Shown piece by piece: positions 1-9,127 of a stretch of 64,000 bases of DNA; within the stretch, counting starts at the first letter, position 1, and every line of letters begins with the position of its first letter. Under the pieces are notes generated by a model that was given only the letters and a program-made list of their open reading frames with translations, had not been told where the DNA came from and searched no databases. The stretch comes from DATBLZ01 sp036555065 (lineage in GTDB: Bacteria; Pseudomonadota; Gammaproteobacteria; Steroidobacterales; Rariloculaceae). The DNA lies in the NCBI GenBank assembly GCA_036555065.1, contig DATBLZ010000161.1, forward strand, positions 1-64,000, in the 5' to 3' direction. A program made the position numbers and the translations under genes.

Positions 1-450
1 GCCGAGCACGGCCCGAACGGCGGCGACGAGGTGAACCTGATCCTGCCGGGGCGAAACTACGGTTGGCCCGAGTACAGCTACGGGCGCACCTACGAAGGGC
101 CGCGTCACTCGCGCGTGCCGCTTGGACCGGACACAGAGCAACCGATGATTCTCTGGATCCCATCGATTGCGCCCACGGGCCTGACTTTCTACACGGCCGA
201 TCGAATCCCGGCCTGGAAAGGCAACCTATTCGTCGGCAGCGCCCGGCGCGGTGAGATTCCACGCACCGGCAGCCTCGAGCGCGTCGCCCTGAACGGAAAT
301 CTCGAGGAGCTGCGGCGCGAGTCGCTGCTGGCCGAGCTCCACCAGCGCATCCGCGACGTGCGTGAAGGCCCGGACGGGCTTCTGTACGTCGTCACCGACG
401 AGGACGACGGCGCGTTGTTGCGCATCGCGCCGAGCGAAGCCAGTCAGTAG
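1..450 (+). CDS. PQQ-dependent sugar (aldose/sorbosone) dehydrogenase, C-terminal part
   Basis: Only the last 149 residues are inside the window; the frame is open from base 1. The visible part has GGDEVN near its start followed by NYGWP and a GLTFY segment. These are hallmarks of the soluble-glucose-dehydrogenase/YliI beta-propeller family, which oxidises sugars with PQQ in the periplasm. It ends in ...DDGALLRIAP, the usual last blade strand. The start, signal peptide and most of the cofactor site lie upstream of the window, so substrate cannot be judged. NmrA-like gene follows after 52 bases on the same strand; no functional link is obvious. Confidence 0.85.
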   Translation, partial: AEHGPNGGDEVNLILPGRNYGWPEYSYGRTYEGPRHSRVPLGPDTEQPMILWIPSIAPTGLTFYTADRIPAWKGNLFVGSARRGEIPRTGSLERVALNGNLEELRRESLLAELHQRIRDVREGPDGLLYVVTDEDDGALLRIAPSEASQ

Positions 451-502
451 GCGCTCGTGGTAATCTAACTGCACGCACGCAACGTGCTCGAGGAAAAGAC
501 TA

Positions 503-1459
503 ATGGCTGACAAGAAAGTTATTGCAGTAGTGGGCTCAACGGGTGCGCAAGGCGGCGGTCTTTGCCGCGCGATTCTCGCTGACAAAAAGGGCGATTTCGC
601 TTGCCGCGCAGTCACGCGCGATCCGAACAAGGACAAAGCGAAGGCGCTCGCCGCAAAGGGTGCGGAAGTCGTCAAGGCCGACATCGACGACGTCGCGAGC
701 CTCAAGAAGGCTTTCGCCGGCGCCTACGGCGTTTACGCCGTCACGAACTTCTGGGAGCACTTCTCGGCCGAGAAGGAAAAGGCTCAGGCGAAAAACATTG
801 CCGAGGCTGCGAAGGCCGCGGGCGTCAAGCACATCGTCTGGTCGACGCTCGAAGATACGCGCAAGCTCATGAAGCCTGACGACAAGCGCATGCCGATCCT
901 GCAGCAGAAGTACCGTGTCCCGCACTTCGACGCCAAAGCCGAAGCCAACGAGTACTTCAAAGGGTTGCCCGTGACGTATCTGCTCACGTCGTTCTATTGG
1001 GACAACCTCTACATGTTCGGCCTCGCGCCCAAGAAGGACAAAGACGGCAACTACGCCTGGACGTTCCCGATGGGCAAAGCGAAGCTCGCAGGTATCGCGG
1101 CCGAAGACATCGGCAGAGTCGCCTACGGCATCTTCAAGGCCGGCAAGAAATACATCGGCGGCACGGTCGGCATCGCGGGCGGCATGCTCACGATCGAGGA
1201 CATGGGCAAAACGCTCGTCAAGGCGCTCGGCGTCAGTAAGGTCGTCTATAACGCGGTCGAGCCGGACGCCTATCGCGCCTTCGGTTTCCCGGGCGCGGAC
1301 GAGTACGGCAACATGTTCCAGGTCTATCGCGACTTCGAGAAGGCCGTCGTCGGCGCACGCAGCGTCGACGTTTCGCGCGAGCTCAATCCGGCGCTCGAGA
1401 GCTTCGAGCAGTTCGTGAAGCGGCAGAAGGATGCGATCTTGAAGGCGATGTCGTCGTAA
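503..1459 (+). CDS. NmrA-family NAD(P)-binding protein
   Basis: A 318-residue protein with a Rossmann dinucleotide motif GSTGAQGGG at residues 11-19. An NmrA-like layout follows: TRDPNKDKAKAL, then VVKADIDD, then the central AGAYGVYAVTNFWEH and KHIVWSTLED strands. These proteins are atypical short-chain dehydrogenases that bind NAD(P) and often act as redox sensors or NAD(P)H-dependent reductases; the canonical Tyr-x3-Lys is not evident. There is no signal peptide, so it is cytoplasmic. It is transcribed toward the lipoprotein gene, with a REP-like palindrome between the two stops. Substrate is unknown. Confidence 0.85.
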   Translation: MADKKVIAVVGSTGAQGGGLCRAILADKKGDFACRAVTRDPNKDKAKALAAKGAEVVKADIDDVASLKKAFAGAYGVYAVTNFWEHFSAEKEKAQAKNIAEAAKAAGVKHIVWSTLEDTRKLMKPDDKRMPILQQKYRVPHFDAKAEANEYFKGLPVTYLLTSFYWDNLYMFGLAPKKDKDGNYAWTFPMGKAKLAGIAAEDIGRVAYGIFKAGKKYIGGTVGIAGGMLTIEDMGKTLVKALGVSKVVYNAVEPDAYRAFGFPGADEYGNMFQVYRDFEKAVVGARSVDVSRELNPALESFEQFVKRQKDAILKAMSS

Positions 1460-1462
1460 GAG

Positions 1463-1485
1463 TCGCGGCTGAAGCCGCTCCTACG
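1463..1485. repeat. REP-like palindrome, copy 1
   Basis: The sequence reads TCGCGGCTGAAGCCGCTCC followed by TACG. It is a GCGGC/GCCGC hairpin with a four-base loop, sitting between two convergent stop codons (1459 and 1496). The same core recurs near 42.47, 47.77, 52.03 and 52.60-52.65 kb. It may help end transcription of both genes. Confidence 0.75.
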
Positions 1486-1495
1486 AAGGCGCTTC

Positions 1496-3532
1496 TCAGG
1501 GCCAGGTGACCGCGTGCCCCGTCACCGGGTTCACGTAGTGATACGGCGGCAGGAACGCGCTCGGGTACATCTCGAATGCCATGGTCGGGGGTAGATCCGG
1601 CGGATTGGATTCCGTGATTCCCGGCGGCGGCCGCGGCGCGAGCTCCTTCCAGCCGACGGCATAGGGCGCGAAGTACGTGTTGATCTGATGATCGCGCTTG
1701 ATCATCCAGATGCCGTTCTCTTTGACGAACTCGTTTTCGTAGGTGCCGCCCATCCACTGCGCATAGCGGCCGTGCTGCCCCATGATGCTGAATGCCCGCG
1801 AACGCACCTTGGCAGTCAACCCGTCCTCTGCGACATGGATGACCTGCTGGTGGGTCATGTGGTTGTGCAACAAGCCGTACTGCATCCCGACCTCCGTGTA
1901 GAGATTCAGGTTGCGGCGCACGCTTGCGCGACCGACGTACACGCCGCGCATGGCGATCTCGATCGAGCCGTCCGGCGCGAAGAGCGCGGCCGAGTTGTCC
2001 CACTGGCTGTGCGCGAGATAGTACGCGCGGATCGTGTCGAGCCGCTCGATGGCCTCGATATCCTCAAGGCGCGTGATCTTCGCATCGAGCGTGGCGAGCG
2101 TGTCCTCGAGTGCCGCGACGCTCGCCGGAGCGCCGCCGTGACCCGCGGCCGAGCCGGCCTGTGCCGGCGGCCCCGTGACCGGATTCTCGTAGTGAAACGG
2201 GGCCACGAACACGGCCGGATATGCTTCGTAAGCAATGCTCGGCGGTCGGTCGGCCGGTAAGTCGGGGATGGGTCCCGGCATGGGCAACGCGGTCTTACCC
2301 CACCCGTCCTCGTACGGTGTGCGCATGGTCGTATAGAGCCGCAGGCTCAGGATCTTCCAGAGGCCGTCTTCCTTGACGTACTCGTTCTCGTAGACGCCCG
2401 TGCCCCAACGCGCGTACTCGCCGTGAATGGCTTCTTGCGAGAACAAGTGCCAGCGGGCTTTTGCCGTGCGCCCATCCGGCGCGACGTCCACGATCGGCTG
2501 CAGCTGCATTTGATCGAACAGGCGCCCCGGCTGCGGAAACTCGGCCCCGAGCGAGCGCAGATACTCGAGCACGCGCACCTTGCCGACGAAGACCCCGCTG
2601 CCGCCGACCTCGATCGTGCCTTCGTCCGCGAAAAGATCGGCGGCCTCGCTCCAAAAGCCTTTATCGACGTAGAAGCCGTAAATCCCCTGCAAGTTCTCTA
2701 TTGCGTTCTCGTCCTCGAGGAGTTGCGCCTGGCGCGCGAGCGCCGCTGCCGAGGTTGCGAGCGCGTCGCGATCGCGCACGGGTCTATCGCTCGCCGCCGA
2801 GGCGACTGGACGCGGCAGCGCGCCCGCGACCGGGTTCGGAAAATGAAACTCCGGGAGGTACACGTCCGGCCACGTCGAATACTCGATCGAGGGCGGCCGA
2901 TCGGGTGGCAGGCGCGCCGAAACCCACTCTCCTTTGTTGACGTCGGGAGCATCGAGCCAACCCGTCGCGTAGGGCACGACGACGCTTTGGTACCAATGAA
3001 CTTTCTCGAGCTTCCAAACGCCGTCTTCTTTGACGTACTCGTTTTCGTACGGGCCCTCGCCCCAGATCGCGCTCTCACCGAGCCTGCCCGCGAGGATCAG
3101 CGCCCGCCAGCGGCCCTTGGCGGTCATCCCGTCCGGCGCGACGGTCACGACGGGCATGAGCTGAAAGTGCTCGTTTAGTGCGCCTGCGGATAGACCCGAC
3201 TTGCCGTCGCCGAGGGCATAGAAATACGCGCGCACTCTCTCTTTGCCGACGTAGATGCCGTCGAGACCGATCTCGATGGTGCCGTCCGCAGTGAAGAGAT
3301 CGGCGACTTGGTCCCAGAGCCCTTCGTCGACGTAGTAACCGTACGCGCGCTGTAGCCGCTCGATTGCTCTCGTGTCTGCGATGCGCGTTTCGCGCTGCTC
3401 GAGCGCCGCGAGCTTCGCGGCGGCGGCCGCGAGCGGCTCGTCAGCGGTCGCGCCGCCCTGATCGGCCGCGCCGCCGCAACCGGCCAGCGCCGCCGAGGTC
3501 GCCACGGCTAAGACGAGTCTTCCGAGTCTCAC
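1496..3532 (-). CDS. Lipoprotein with three tandem SnoaL/NTF2-like units
   Basis: A 678-residue protein beginning with a lipoprotein signal peptide (lipobox LAGC, Cys19). Three homologous ~195-residue units follow, at roughly 43-237, 263-455 and 475-676. Each has a helix with (A)IE(R/N)L, a strand with ADLF or AALF plus DGTIEI or EGTIEV, the phrase (I/V)YVGK or VYVGR, then YENE(Y/F)VKE(D/N)G and a closing PP(S/T)(I/M)xxxxxP...NPV(A/T)G. This matches the SnoaL_4 fold of the NTF2-like superfamily, which ranges from polyketide cyclases and dehydratases to non-enzymatic binding domains. The methyltransferase-like gene lies 6 bases upstream on the same strand. Ligand and activity are unknown. Confidence 0.8.
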   Translation of the reverse strand: MRLGRLVLAVATSAALAGCGGAADQGGATADEPLAAAAAKLAALEQRETRIADTRAIERLQRAYGYYVDEGLWDQVADLFTADGTIEIGLDGIYVGKERVRAYFYALGDGKSGLSAGALNEHFQLMPVVTVAPDGMTAKGRWRALILAGRLGESAIWGEGPYENEYVKEDGVWKLEKVHWYQSVVVPYATGWLDAPDVNKGEWVSARLPPDRPPSIEYSTWPDVYLPEFHFPNPVAGALPRPVASAASDRPVRDRDALATSAAALARQAQLLEDENAIENLQGIYGFYVDKGFWSEAADLFADEGTIEVGGSGVFVGKVRVLEYLRSLGAEFPQPGRLFDQMQLQPIVDVAPDGRTAKARWHLFSQEAIHGEYARWGTGVYENEYVKEDGLWKILSLRLYTTMRTPYEDGWGKTALPMPGPIPDLPADRPPSIAYEAYPAVFVAPFHYENPVTGPPAQAGSAAGHGGAPASVAALEDTLATLDAKITRLEDIEAIERLDTIRAYYLAHSQWDNSAALFAPDGSIEIAMRGVYVGRASVRRNLNLYTEVGMQYGLLHNHMTHQQVIHVAEDGLTAKVRSRAFSIMGQHGRYAQWMGGTYENEFVKENGIWMIKRDHQINTYFAPYAVGWKELAPRPPPGITESNPPDLPPTMAFEMYPSAFLPPYHYVNPVTGHAVTWP

Positions 3533-3538
3533 GGGGAA

Positions 3539-4294
3539 CTATCGCGCCGGTTTGCGAAAGACGAAGACGGCCTGATCCGTATGGCCACGCACGCCCGGCG
3601 TAAACACCATCTTCGTGCGGTCATCGGCTGGGTTTGCGAGGATATCGCTTTCGAGCGCGAGCTCGAACCCGGCAGCCGTTACCTCCTCGCGGATCGTTTC
3701 CACGCCCATGCGATGAATGGTTCCCGCGTCGCGCCATGCCGAGCCGTCCTCGGCTTTATGGTCGACGACGAGATAGATGCCGCCGGGCTTGAGCGCGGCG
3801 AGCAGCTTCGCGTTCATGGCTGCGGTATCGATATCGTTGGGCTTGAGGTCGTGGTAGTAGAGGATGTTGAGCACGGCATCGGCCCGCGGAAATTCCGCCG
3901 TGTTGTAGTCCACCTGATGGTACGTCGTGTTCGGATGCGCGGCCGCAAATGCGCGCGACGCCTCGCCCGCGAACTGATCCGTGTAGGGCAAGTCATAGAC
4001 GTCGACATGACCCTCTGGGCCCACCGCTTCCGCGAGCATCATCGTGTAGTACTGCCCGAAACCCGCGATCTCGATGACGTGGTCGCCGGGCTCGATGCCG
4101 CTCAGCACCAGTGTCTCGGCGGGCTTGCGGTTCACGTCGCGGGCGCGTTGCTCGGCGGGCCGTTCCGGCGACTCGACCGCGCGCTTGATGTGCTCGGGCG
4201 TGCCCGCGGGGACGACGTAGGTATCTTGTGCCACGACGTGTCCGGCCGCGAAAACGATTGCGCAGAAGAAAAAGACGTTACGCGCTATGCCCAT
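3539..4294 (-). CDS. Exported class I SAM-methyltransferase-like protein
   Basis: About 251 residues. I start at the ATG at 4294 because it is preceded by GGGGGA and begins a clear signal peptide (GIARNVFFFCAIVFAAGHVVAQ); the open frame continues upstream to 4336. The mature part has a methyltransferase motif I-like strand, HVIEIAGFGQYYTMMLAEA, then VDVYDLPYTD and a motif IV-like VLNILYYHDL. This resembles the COG4798 group of predicted methyltransferases, which often carry signal peptides. SAM is not expected outside the cytoplasm, so the catalytic role is uncertain. It is closely spaced with the triple-SnoaL lipoprotein, suggesting co-transcription. Confidence 0.75.
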   Translation of the reverse strand: MGIARNVFFFCAIVFAAGHVVAQDTYVVPAGTPEHIKRAVESPERPAEQRARDVNRKPAETLVLSGIEPGDHVIEIAGFGQYYTMMLAEAVGPEGHVDVYDLPYTDQFAGEASRAFAAAHPNTTYHQVDYNTAEFPRADAVLNILYYHDLKPNDIDTAAMNAKLLAALKPGGIYLVVDHKAEDGSAWRDAGTIHRMGVETIREEVTAAGFELALESDILANPADDRTKMVFTPGVRGHTDQAVFVFRKPAR

Positions 4295-4308
4295 TGGGAT
4301 CCCCCGAT

Positions 4309-6579
4309 TCAAAAGTTTATCCGTACCCCGAGCCATGCCGCCCGCGGCGCCGCCGGCGACAGGAACTGACTGTCCTCGAATTCGGCGCCGAGCACCTCGT
4401 CGGCCTCGCCGAACAGCCCGAACGTCTCGTATTCCGCGTCGAGCACGTTGTCGATGTTGAGAAAGACCCCGACGTTGTCGTTGAGCGCGAGCTCCCCGCG
4501 CACATTGAGAACCGTGTAGCCATCGACCGTCTCGACTTGGTTGCCCTCGTCGCCGCGGGGGTAGAAATCGCCGCCGGCGAGCGCCTCGGCGCCGAGCGTG
4601 AGCCGTGATCCCATCGACGCATGTATGCCGACTTTGAGGAGCCGGCTCGGAATCAACGGCAACCGGTCGCCGGATTCGACGAAAATCTCACCGCCCACGG
4701 ACGCGGGGTTGTTCGGGCTCAATACCGCGAAATTCTCTCTAAACGTCGCCTCGAGATAGGTGTAGTTCGCAAACCAGCGCAGCTCTTCGCCCGCGCCGCC
4801 GTCGAGGCCGAGCTCGACGCCGTCGCGGCGCGTTTCCCCGACGTTGTCGAAGAATCCCTCGTTGGTAAGCACACCGGCGCTGATAAAGAGAATGTCGTCC
4901 TCGTTCGCCGTGCGGAAAACGCCGGCGTGCCAGCGGCCGCCTGCGAACTGGCCGCGCACGCCGGCCTCGACCGTCGCAGCGACGACTTGCTCGAGCGGCG
5001 GATCGGCGAGAAACGCATTCGGCAAGCGGCACGGGTCGTCCTCGTCGGCGCACGTGAGCTCGACCGGCGAAGGCGCGCGATTGGATTCGCTGTAGCCGGC
5101 GTAGAACGTCACGTCGTTCGCGACGCCGACCGTGAGCCCGATCGCGGGATTGAGACGGCTGAAATCGTGGTCGCCATCGAGCGCCGTGCCGAGCTCGTCG
5201 CGGAGCGTGACTCGAGTGTCGTTGTAGCGCGCCGAGATCGTCAAAGACGTCTGGTCCGCGAGCATGAATGTGTTGGCAACGTACACGCCCTTATTGGCGG
5301 TCTCGGCGCTCATGCGCGTGAAGGATTCGCCGACGAAGAAGCCACTCGGAATCGCGAGCCGCGTCGGATCGAGCGCGCCGAGCTCGGTGCTTGCCGCGAA
5401 CGCGATTTCGCTCTCGTCATAGGCGAGCCCGACGACGAGCAGGTTTTCGTGCTTCCCGAGCTCGCCCGTCCACGTGGCCTGCAAGCCGAGGCCCATACCG
5501 TCCTGCTCGGTGCTCGTGCGATTGACGGTCGCGCCCTCGACCTCGCCGCTCGCGGGGACCGGGTTCCCGGCTTGGTCGAGCACGAGCTCCTCGACGCCGT
5601 CTTCTTCCGCGCATACGAAACCCGGTGTGCCCGCGCACTCTTCGAAATCCGAGTCGTCGCCGTTGTACGAGGAGATGTCGCTATCGCGAACGTAAACATT
5701 GCCCGCCAACGCCAGGTTCTCGGCGAACGCGTGCGTGCCCGTGATGTTGAGGAGTGTGAGCTCGTTTTCCGTCTGGTCGGGCCGCGTGAAAATCGCGGAA
5801 CGATCGATCTCGAGCAGCTCCGCAGGTGCGGCGCCGTTGCCGATCAGATCCGTATTGACATGCGTCAGGCTCGCGCCGAGCGTCGCATGCTCGAGCTGCC
5901 AACTGGCGTTGCCGAAAAACTGCGTGGCCTCGCTCGGCGAAAAGTCGCGCCAACCGTCCTCTTCGAAGTAGGCGCCCGTGAGGAAGTACGCGAAGTGCTC
6001 GTCGACCGATCCGCCGGTTTCCGCTTCCATGCCTAACCGCGCGAACGAGCCGCCGTACACTTCGGCGCTCGAGCCCGGATGCGAGAAACCGTCCTTGGTC
6101 TCGATCGAGATCGCGCCGCCGAGCGCGTTGAGTCCGAAAAGCGGGTTCGAACCGGGCATGAGATAGACCGTGTCGATCGCCGAATCCGGTATGAGCGCCC
6201 AATTGACCGTATCGCCGAAAGGCTCGTTGAGACGCACGCCGTCTTGGTAGACCGCGAGACCTTGCGGCAACCCGAGCAACGGCGAGCCGACGAAGCCGCG
6301 GTACTGAATGTCGGGCTGCAGCGGATTGGTTTGCGCTTCGTTGACGAAAACGCTTTCCAAGTTGCGGCGCATGAAATCGGCAAGATCGAGCGCGCCCTGC
6401 TCGCGAAGATCTTCGGCATCGACGGTCTGGACATTCGCCGCGATCTCATCGGCAGCGCGCCGCGCCCCGAGTGGCGTCGTGCCGACGACCTCGATCGTCT
6501 CGAGCGGCTCCTGTGCTTGTGTCGCAAACGCGAGCGCGCCGGCCACGCAGGCGATCACGGACTTGAGCCTGACAATCAT
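4309..6579 (-). CDS. TonB-dependent outer-membrane receptor
   Basis: About 756 residues with a signal peptide (VRLKSVIACVAGALAFATQA) and a TonB-box-like ETIEVVG just after the cleavage site. The plug domain shows LADFMRRNLESVFVNE, YRGFVGSP, GVRLNEPFGD and NPLFGLNALGGAISIET. A long beta-barrel follows, ending in GVRINF with the terminal Phe used for BAM-dependent assembly. Barrel loops contain CAGTPGFVCAEED and TCADEDDPCRLP, with paired cysteines. The family imports scarce nutrients such as metal chelates or glycans; the substrate is not evident. The ATG at 6591 (MCVAM...) is an alternative start with a nearer AGGT. The frame stays open to 6807 but would run into the divergent neighbour. Confidence 0.92.
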   Translation of the reverse strand: MIVRLKSVIACVAGALAFATQAQEPLETIEVVGTTPLGARRAADEIAANVQTVDAEDLREQGALDLADFMRRNLESVFVNEAQTNPLQPDIQYRGFVGSPLLGLPQGLAVYQDGVRLNEPFGDTVNWALIPDSAIDTVYLMPGSNPLFGLNALGGAISIETKDGFSHPGSSAEVYGGSFARLGMEAETGGSVDEHFAYFLTGAYFEEDGWRDFSPSEATQFFGNASWQLEHATLGASLTHVNTDLIGNGAAPAELLEIDRSAIFTRPDQTENELTLLNITGTHAFAENLALAGNVYVRDSDISSYNGDDSDFEECAGTPGFVCAEEDGVEELVLDQAGNPVPASGEVEGATVNRTSTEQDGMGLGLQATWTGELGKHENLLVVGLAYDESEIAFAASTELGALDPTRLAIPSGFFVGESFTRMSAETANKGVYVANTFMLADQTSLTISARYNDTRVTLRDELGTALDGDHDFSRLNPAIGLTVGVANDVTFYAGYSESNRAPSPVELTCADEDDPCRLPNAFLADPPLEQVVAATVEAGVRGQFAGGRWHAGVFRTANEDDILFISAGVLTNEGFFDNVGETRRDGVELGLDGGAGEELRWFANYTYLEATFRENFAVLSPNNPASVGGEIFVESGDRLPLIPSRLLKVGIHASMGSRLTLGAEALAGGDFYPRGDEGNQVETVDGYTVLNVRGELALNDNVGVFLNIDNVLDAEYETFGLFGEADEVLGAEFEDSQFLSPAAPRAAWLGVRINF

Positions 6580-6628
6580 CGCGACGCACATTACCTGATC
6601 GCGCCGCGATACGGTAGGCTCTTGCGCC

Positions 6629-7615
6629 GTGGACCCCATTAGCCACGGCGTGCTCGGCTCTGGCTGGTCGCAAGCGGCGGCGCGCCGCGACAAGCGCCTA
6701 CCTGCAGCCGTGCTCGGCAGCCTTTCGGCGATCGCCCCCGATCTCGACATACTGATCAGATCGTCGACCGATCCGCTGCTGTTTCTCGAGTACCACCGCC
6801 ACTTCACACACGCGCTTGCGTTTGCGCCGCTCGGTGCGCTCGCGTGCGCGGCGCTGCTCCACGTCTGGGCGCGCGCGCATCTCGCCTTTCGGCAAACCTA
6901 TGTCTTCTGCCTGCTCGGCTACGCGAGCCACGGGCTGCTGGATGCTTGCACGATCTACGGTACGGAGCTCTTTTGGCCCTTCACCGATTATCGCGTCGCG
7001 TGGAGCATCGTCTCCGCCATCGACCCGGCATTCACGTTGCCGTCGCTCGTTCTCGTCGTATTCGCGCTGCGCCGGCGGCGCAGGAGCTACGCTTGGGCCG
7101 CCGTTTCATGGGCATTCGCGTATCTGGTTTTCGGCATGATTCAGCAACAGCGTGCCGAAGCCGCAGGCGCCGCCTTTGCGCGCGAGCGCGGGCACATGCC
7201 GCTGCGTCTCGAAGCCAAGCCCGCGCTCGGTACCGTGCTCGTGTGGAAGGTGATCTACGAGCACGACGGCCGCTATTACGTGGATGGCGTGCGGGTCGCG
7301 TTCGGCGCACAGGTTTACCCGGGCGAGAGCATCGCGAAGCTCGACGTGGGGCGCGATTTTCCGTGGCTCGACGCTGCGAGCCGTCGGGCCGGCGACATCG
7401 AGCGCTTCCGCCGAATCGCCGACGATTTCTTGGGCTTCGACCCGACCACGGGGCTCATCGTCGACATCCGCTACTCCATGGTCCCGAACGAAATCGCAGG
7501 ATTCTGGGGCATAGCGCTCGACCCGAACGCGTCGCGCGACGCGCACGCCGAGTTCGTCGCCACGGTGGACACGACGCCCGCCGACGCGCTGCGGCTCGTC
7601 GAGATGATCTTTTGA
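6629..7615 (+). CDS. YdjM-type membrane-bound metal-dependent hydrolase-like protein
   Basis: 328 residues starting at GTG. It opens with DPISHGVLG, followed by APDLD, EYHRHFTH and SHGLLDACTIYGT. This His/Asp pattern is typical of the DUF457/YdjM family of predicted inner-membrane metal-dependent hydrolases. Several hydrophobic segments fill the first half (ALAFAPLGALACAALLHV, FTLPSLVLVVFAL, AWAAVSWAFAYLVF). The C-terminal ~150 residues are a soluble domain. It is divergent from the TonB receptor gene across about 50 bases. Reaction and substrate are not established for the family. Confidence 0.85.
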   Translation: MDPISHGVLGSGWSQAAARRDKRLPAAVLGSLSAIAPDLDILIRSSTDPLLFLEYHRHFTHALAFAPLGALACAALLHVWARAHLAFRQTYVFCLLGYASHGLLDACTIYGTELFWPFTDYRVAWSIVSAIDPAFTLPSLVLVVFALRRRRRSYAWAAVSWAFAYLVFGMIQQQRAEAAGAAFARERGHMPLRLEAKPALGTVLVWKVIYEHDGRYYVDGVRVAFGAQVYPGESIAKLDVGRDFPWLDAASRRAGDIERFRRIADDFLGFDPTTGLIVDIRYSMVPNEIAGFWGIALDPNASRDAHAEFVATVDTTPADALRLVEMIF

Positions 7616-7661
7616 GCGGTTATCATTGCTTAGGGTTGATCGTAGTAAGGGAGTAAGACAC

Positions 7662-8243
7662 ATGCGACTAGGAGCGCAACTCGCGGCGTGGGGAGCCGTG
7701 TTTGTCGCGGTTTCGGCGCCGGCTCAGGAGTCGAGCCGGCCGTTGCCCTACGATTACGTATTCGCGAACTACGCGATGACGGAGCTCGACTCCGGCGGCA
7801 TCGAGCTCGGCGGCTCGATAGAGGTCGCAGACCGAATACACGTCTTCGGCGCCTACCAAGATTGGGAAATCGACGACGATCTCGACCGTACGGCCTTCCA
7901 CGTCGGCGGCGGCTACCATTGGACTCTCTCGCCGCGAACGGACTTCGTTGCAGAGCTCGCGTACGCGAGCACCGAGCTCGACCGCCCGAATCAGGCACCG
8001 GATCTCGATGAAAAAGGCCTGATCCTGAGCGGCGAGATACGCTCCTGGGTCGGTGAGCGACTCGAGCTCTCGGGTGAGCTGTTTCTCGACGACTCTTTGG
8101 ACGATCTCGAGACCGTTTTGGAGCTCGGGGCGCAGTTCCATCGCAAGCAGACGCTGTCTCTCGGCGGCCGCCTGCGCATCGACGAGGAGGACACGACGCT
8201 CTTGCTCGGGGCGCGCTTCTATTTTGGCCCGTCGGCTCAATGA
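7662..8243 (+). CDS. Small outer-membrane beta-barrel protein
   Basis: 193 residues from the ATG at 7662, which has an AAGGGAGT ribosome site at 7647-7654; the frame is open from 7626. A signal peptide (ending SAPAQE) is followed by alternating amphipathic strands such as GIELGGSIEVADRIHVFGAY, FHVGGGYHWTLS, TDFVAELAYAST and TTLLLGARFYFG. This is the pattern of an eight-stranded porin-like/OmpA-like barrel. The putative fucosyltransferase gene starts inside its stop codon (ATGA), so translation of the two is likely coupled. No specific family name can be given. Confidence 0.75.
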   Translation: MRLGAQLAAWGAVFVAVSAPAQESSRPLPYDYVFANYAMTELDSGGIELGGSIEVADRIHVFGAYQDWEIDDDLDRTAFHVGGGYHWTLSPRTDFVAELAYASTELDRPNQAPDLDEKGLILSGEIRSWVGERLELSGELFLDDSLDDLETVLELGAQFHRKQTLSLGGRLRIDEEDTTLLLGARFYFGPSAQ

Positions 8244-9127
8244 TCGTATCGACCGAGTCTGGCGGGCTCGGAAATCGCATTAAGTCATGGGTGTCGGCGA
8301 TGCGCATCGGCGCCGATGCGCGCGTCTATTGGCCGATAACGCCCAATATGCCCGCCCGCTTTGCGGACTTGTTCGCGAACGACTGCGCTGTCGAATCCGT
8401 CCCGCCCGGCGCGGTCGAGCACAAATCCTGGCGGCTCGCGGTATTGCCGCAGGACGAGCCCTATTTGCCGGCGGGTTTCGCGACCGTCGGCGGCGGAGCC
8501 CATCCGCTCATCCGCGGCATCGGCAAGATGTGGTGGATCGCCACCGGCCGCAAAACGGATCGCTACCGCTACATGCTGTTTCCCAAGCAGCATTCGCGGC
8601 GTTCCACGCGCGCCGACGCGCGGCATATCGATCTCGAGTACGAGCGCATACCTCCGCACTTTCGCACGCTCTACGCGGAGCTTTTCGGCCGCATCCGCGC
8701 CCGACCCGAGATTGCCGAGCGCGCGGCGACGTGGGCGCGCGCCCACTTCGACGCATCGATCATCGGCGTGCAGGTACGCACTTGGCGCGACGATCCGCGC
8801 CGCTACCGCAAGTACCACAAGCCGTCGTTGCAAAGATTGTTGAAGCTGCTCGAGCACGCCGGGGCCGAACGGCGCTTTTTCGTCGTCAGCGACAGCGACG
8901 ACATCGTGCCGATGCTCAAGGCGGCGCTTGGCGCGAGCCGATTCCTCGAGTTCTCGCGCACGACGGAGCGGGCCACGAGCTGGAAGTCCGCGCCGGGCAT
9001 GGTCGAGGACCTCATCGACATGCTGCTGCTGGCGCGCGCGCGCGAACTCTTCGCGAGTTATCTCAGCACGTTCAGCGAGGCTGCGTGGTGGCTCGGCGGG
9101 GCACGCGCGCGCGTGGCCGTGTTCTAG
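8240..9127 (+). CDS. Putative fucosyltransferase (NodZ/GT23-like fold)
   Basis: 295 residues starting with SGGLGNRIKSW (residues 7-17). This resembles the glycine-rich GGxGN motif that opens GDP-fucose-dependent alpha-1,6 and O-fucosyltransferases. It also has an IIGVQVRTW strand, comparable to the HxRxTD-type nucleotide-binding motif, and STFSEAAWWLGG near the C-terminus (about 276-287), comparable to the S(S/T)FS motif that contacts the sugar nucleotide. The adjacent convergent genes make GDP-L-fucose, which supports the call. Its stop overlaps that of fcl by 4 bases. Acceptor unknown; family assignment is by motif and context only. Confidence 0.6.
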   Translation: MIVSTESGGLGNRIKSWVSAMRIGADARVYWPITPNMPARFADLFANDCAVESVPPGAVEHKSWRLAVLPQDEPYLPAGFATVGGGAHPLIRGIGKMWWIATGRKTDRYRYMLFPKQHSRRSTRADARHIDLEYERIPPHFRTLYAELFGRIRARPEIAERAATWARAHFDASIIGVQVRTWRDDPRRYRKYHKPSLQRLLKLLEHAGAERRFFVVSDSDDIVPMLKAALGASRFLEFSRTTERATSWKSAPGMVEDLIDMLLLARARELFASYLSTFSEAAWWLGGARARVAVF

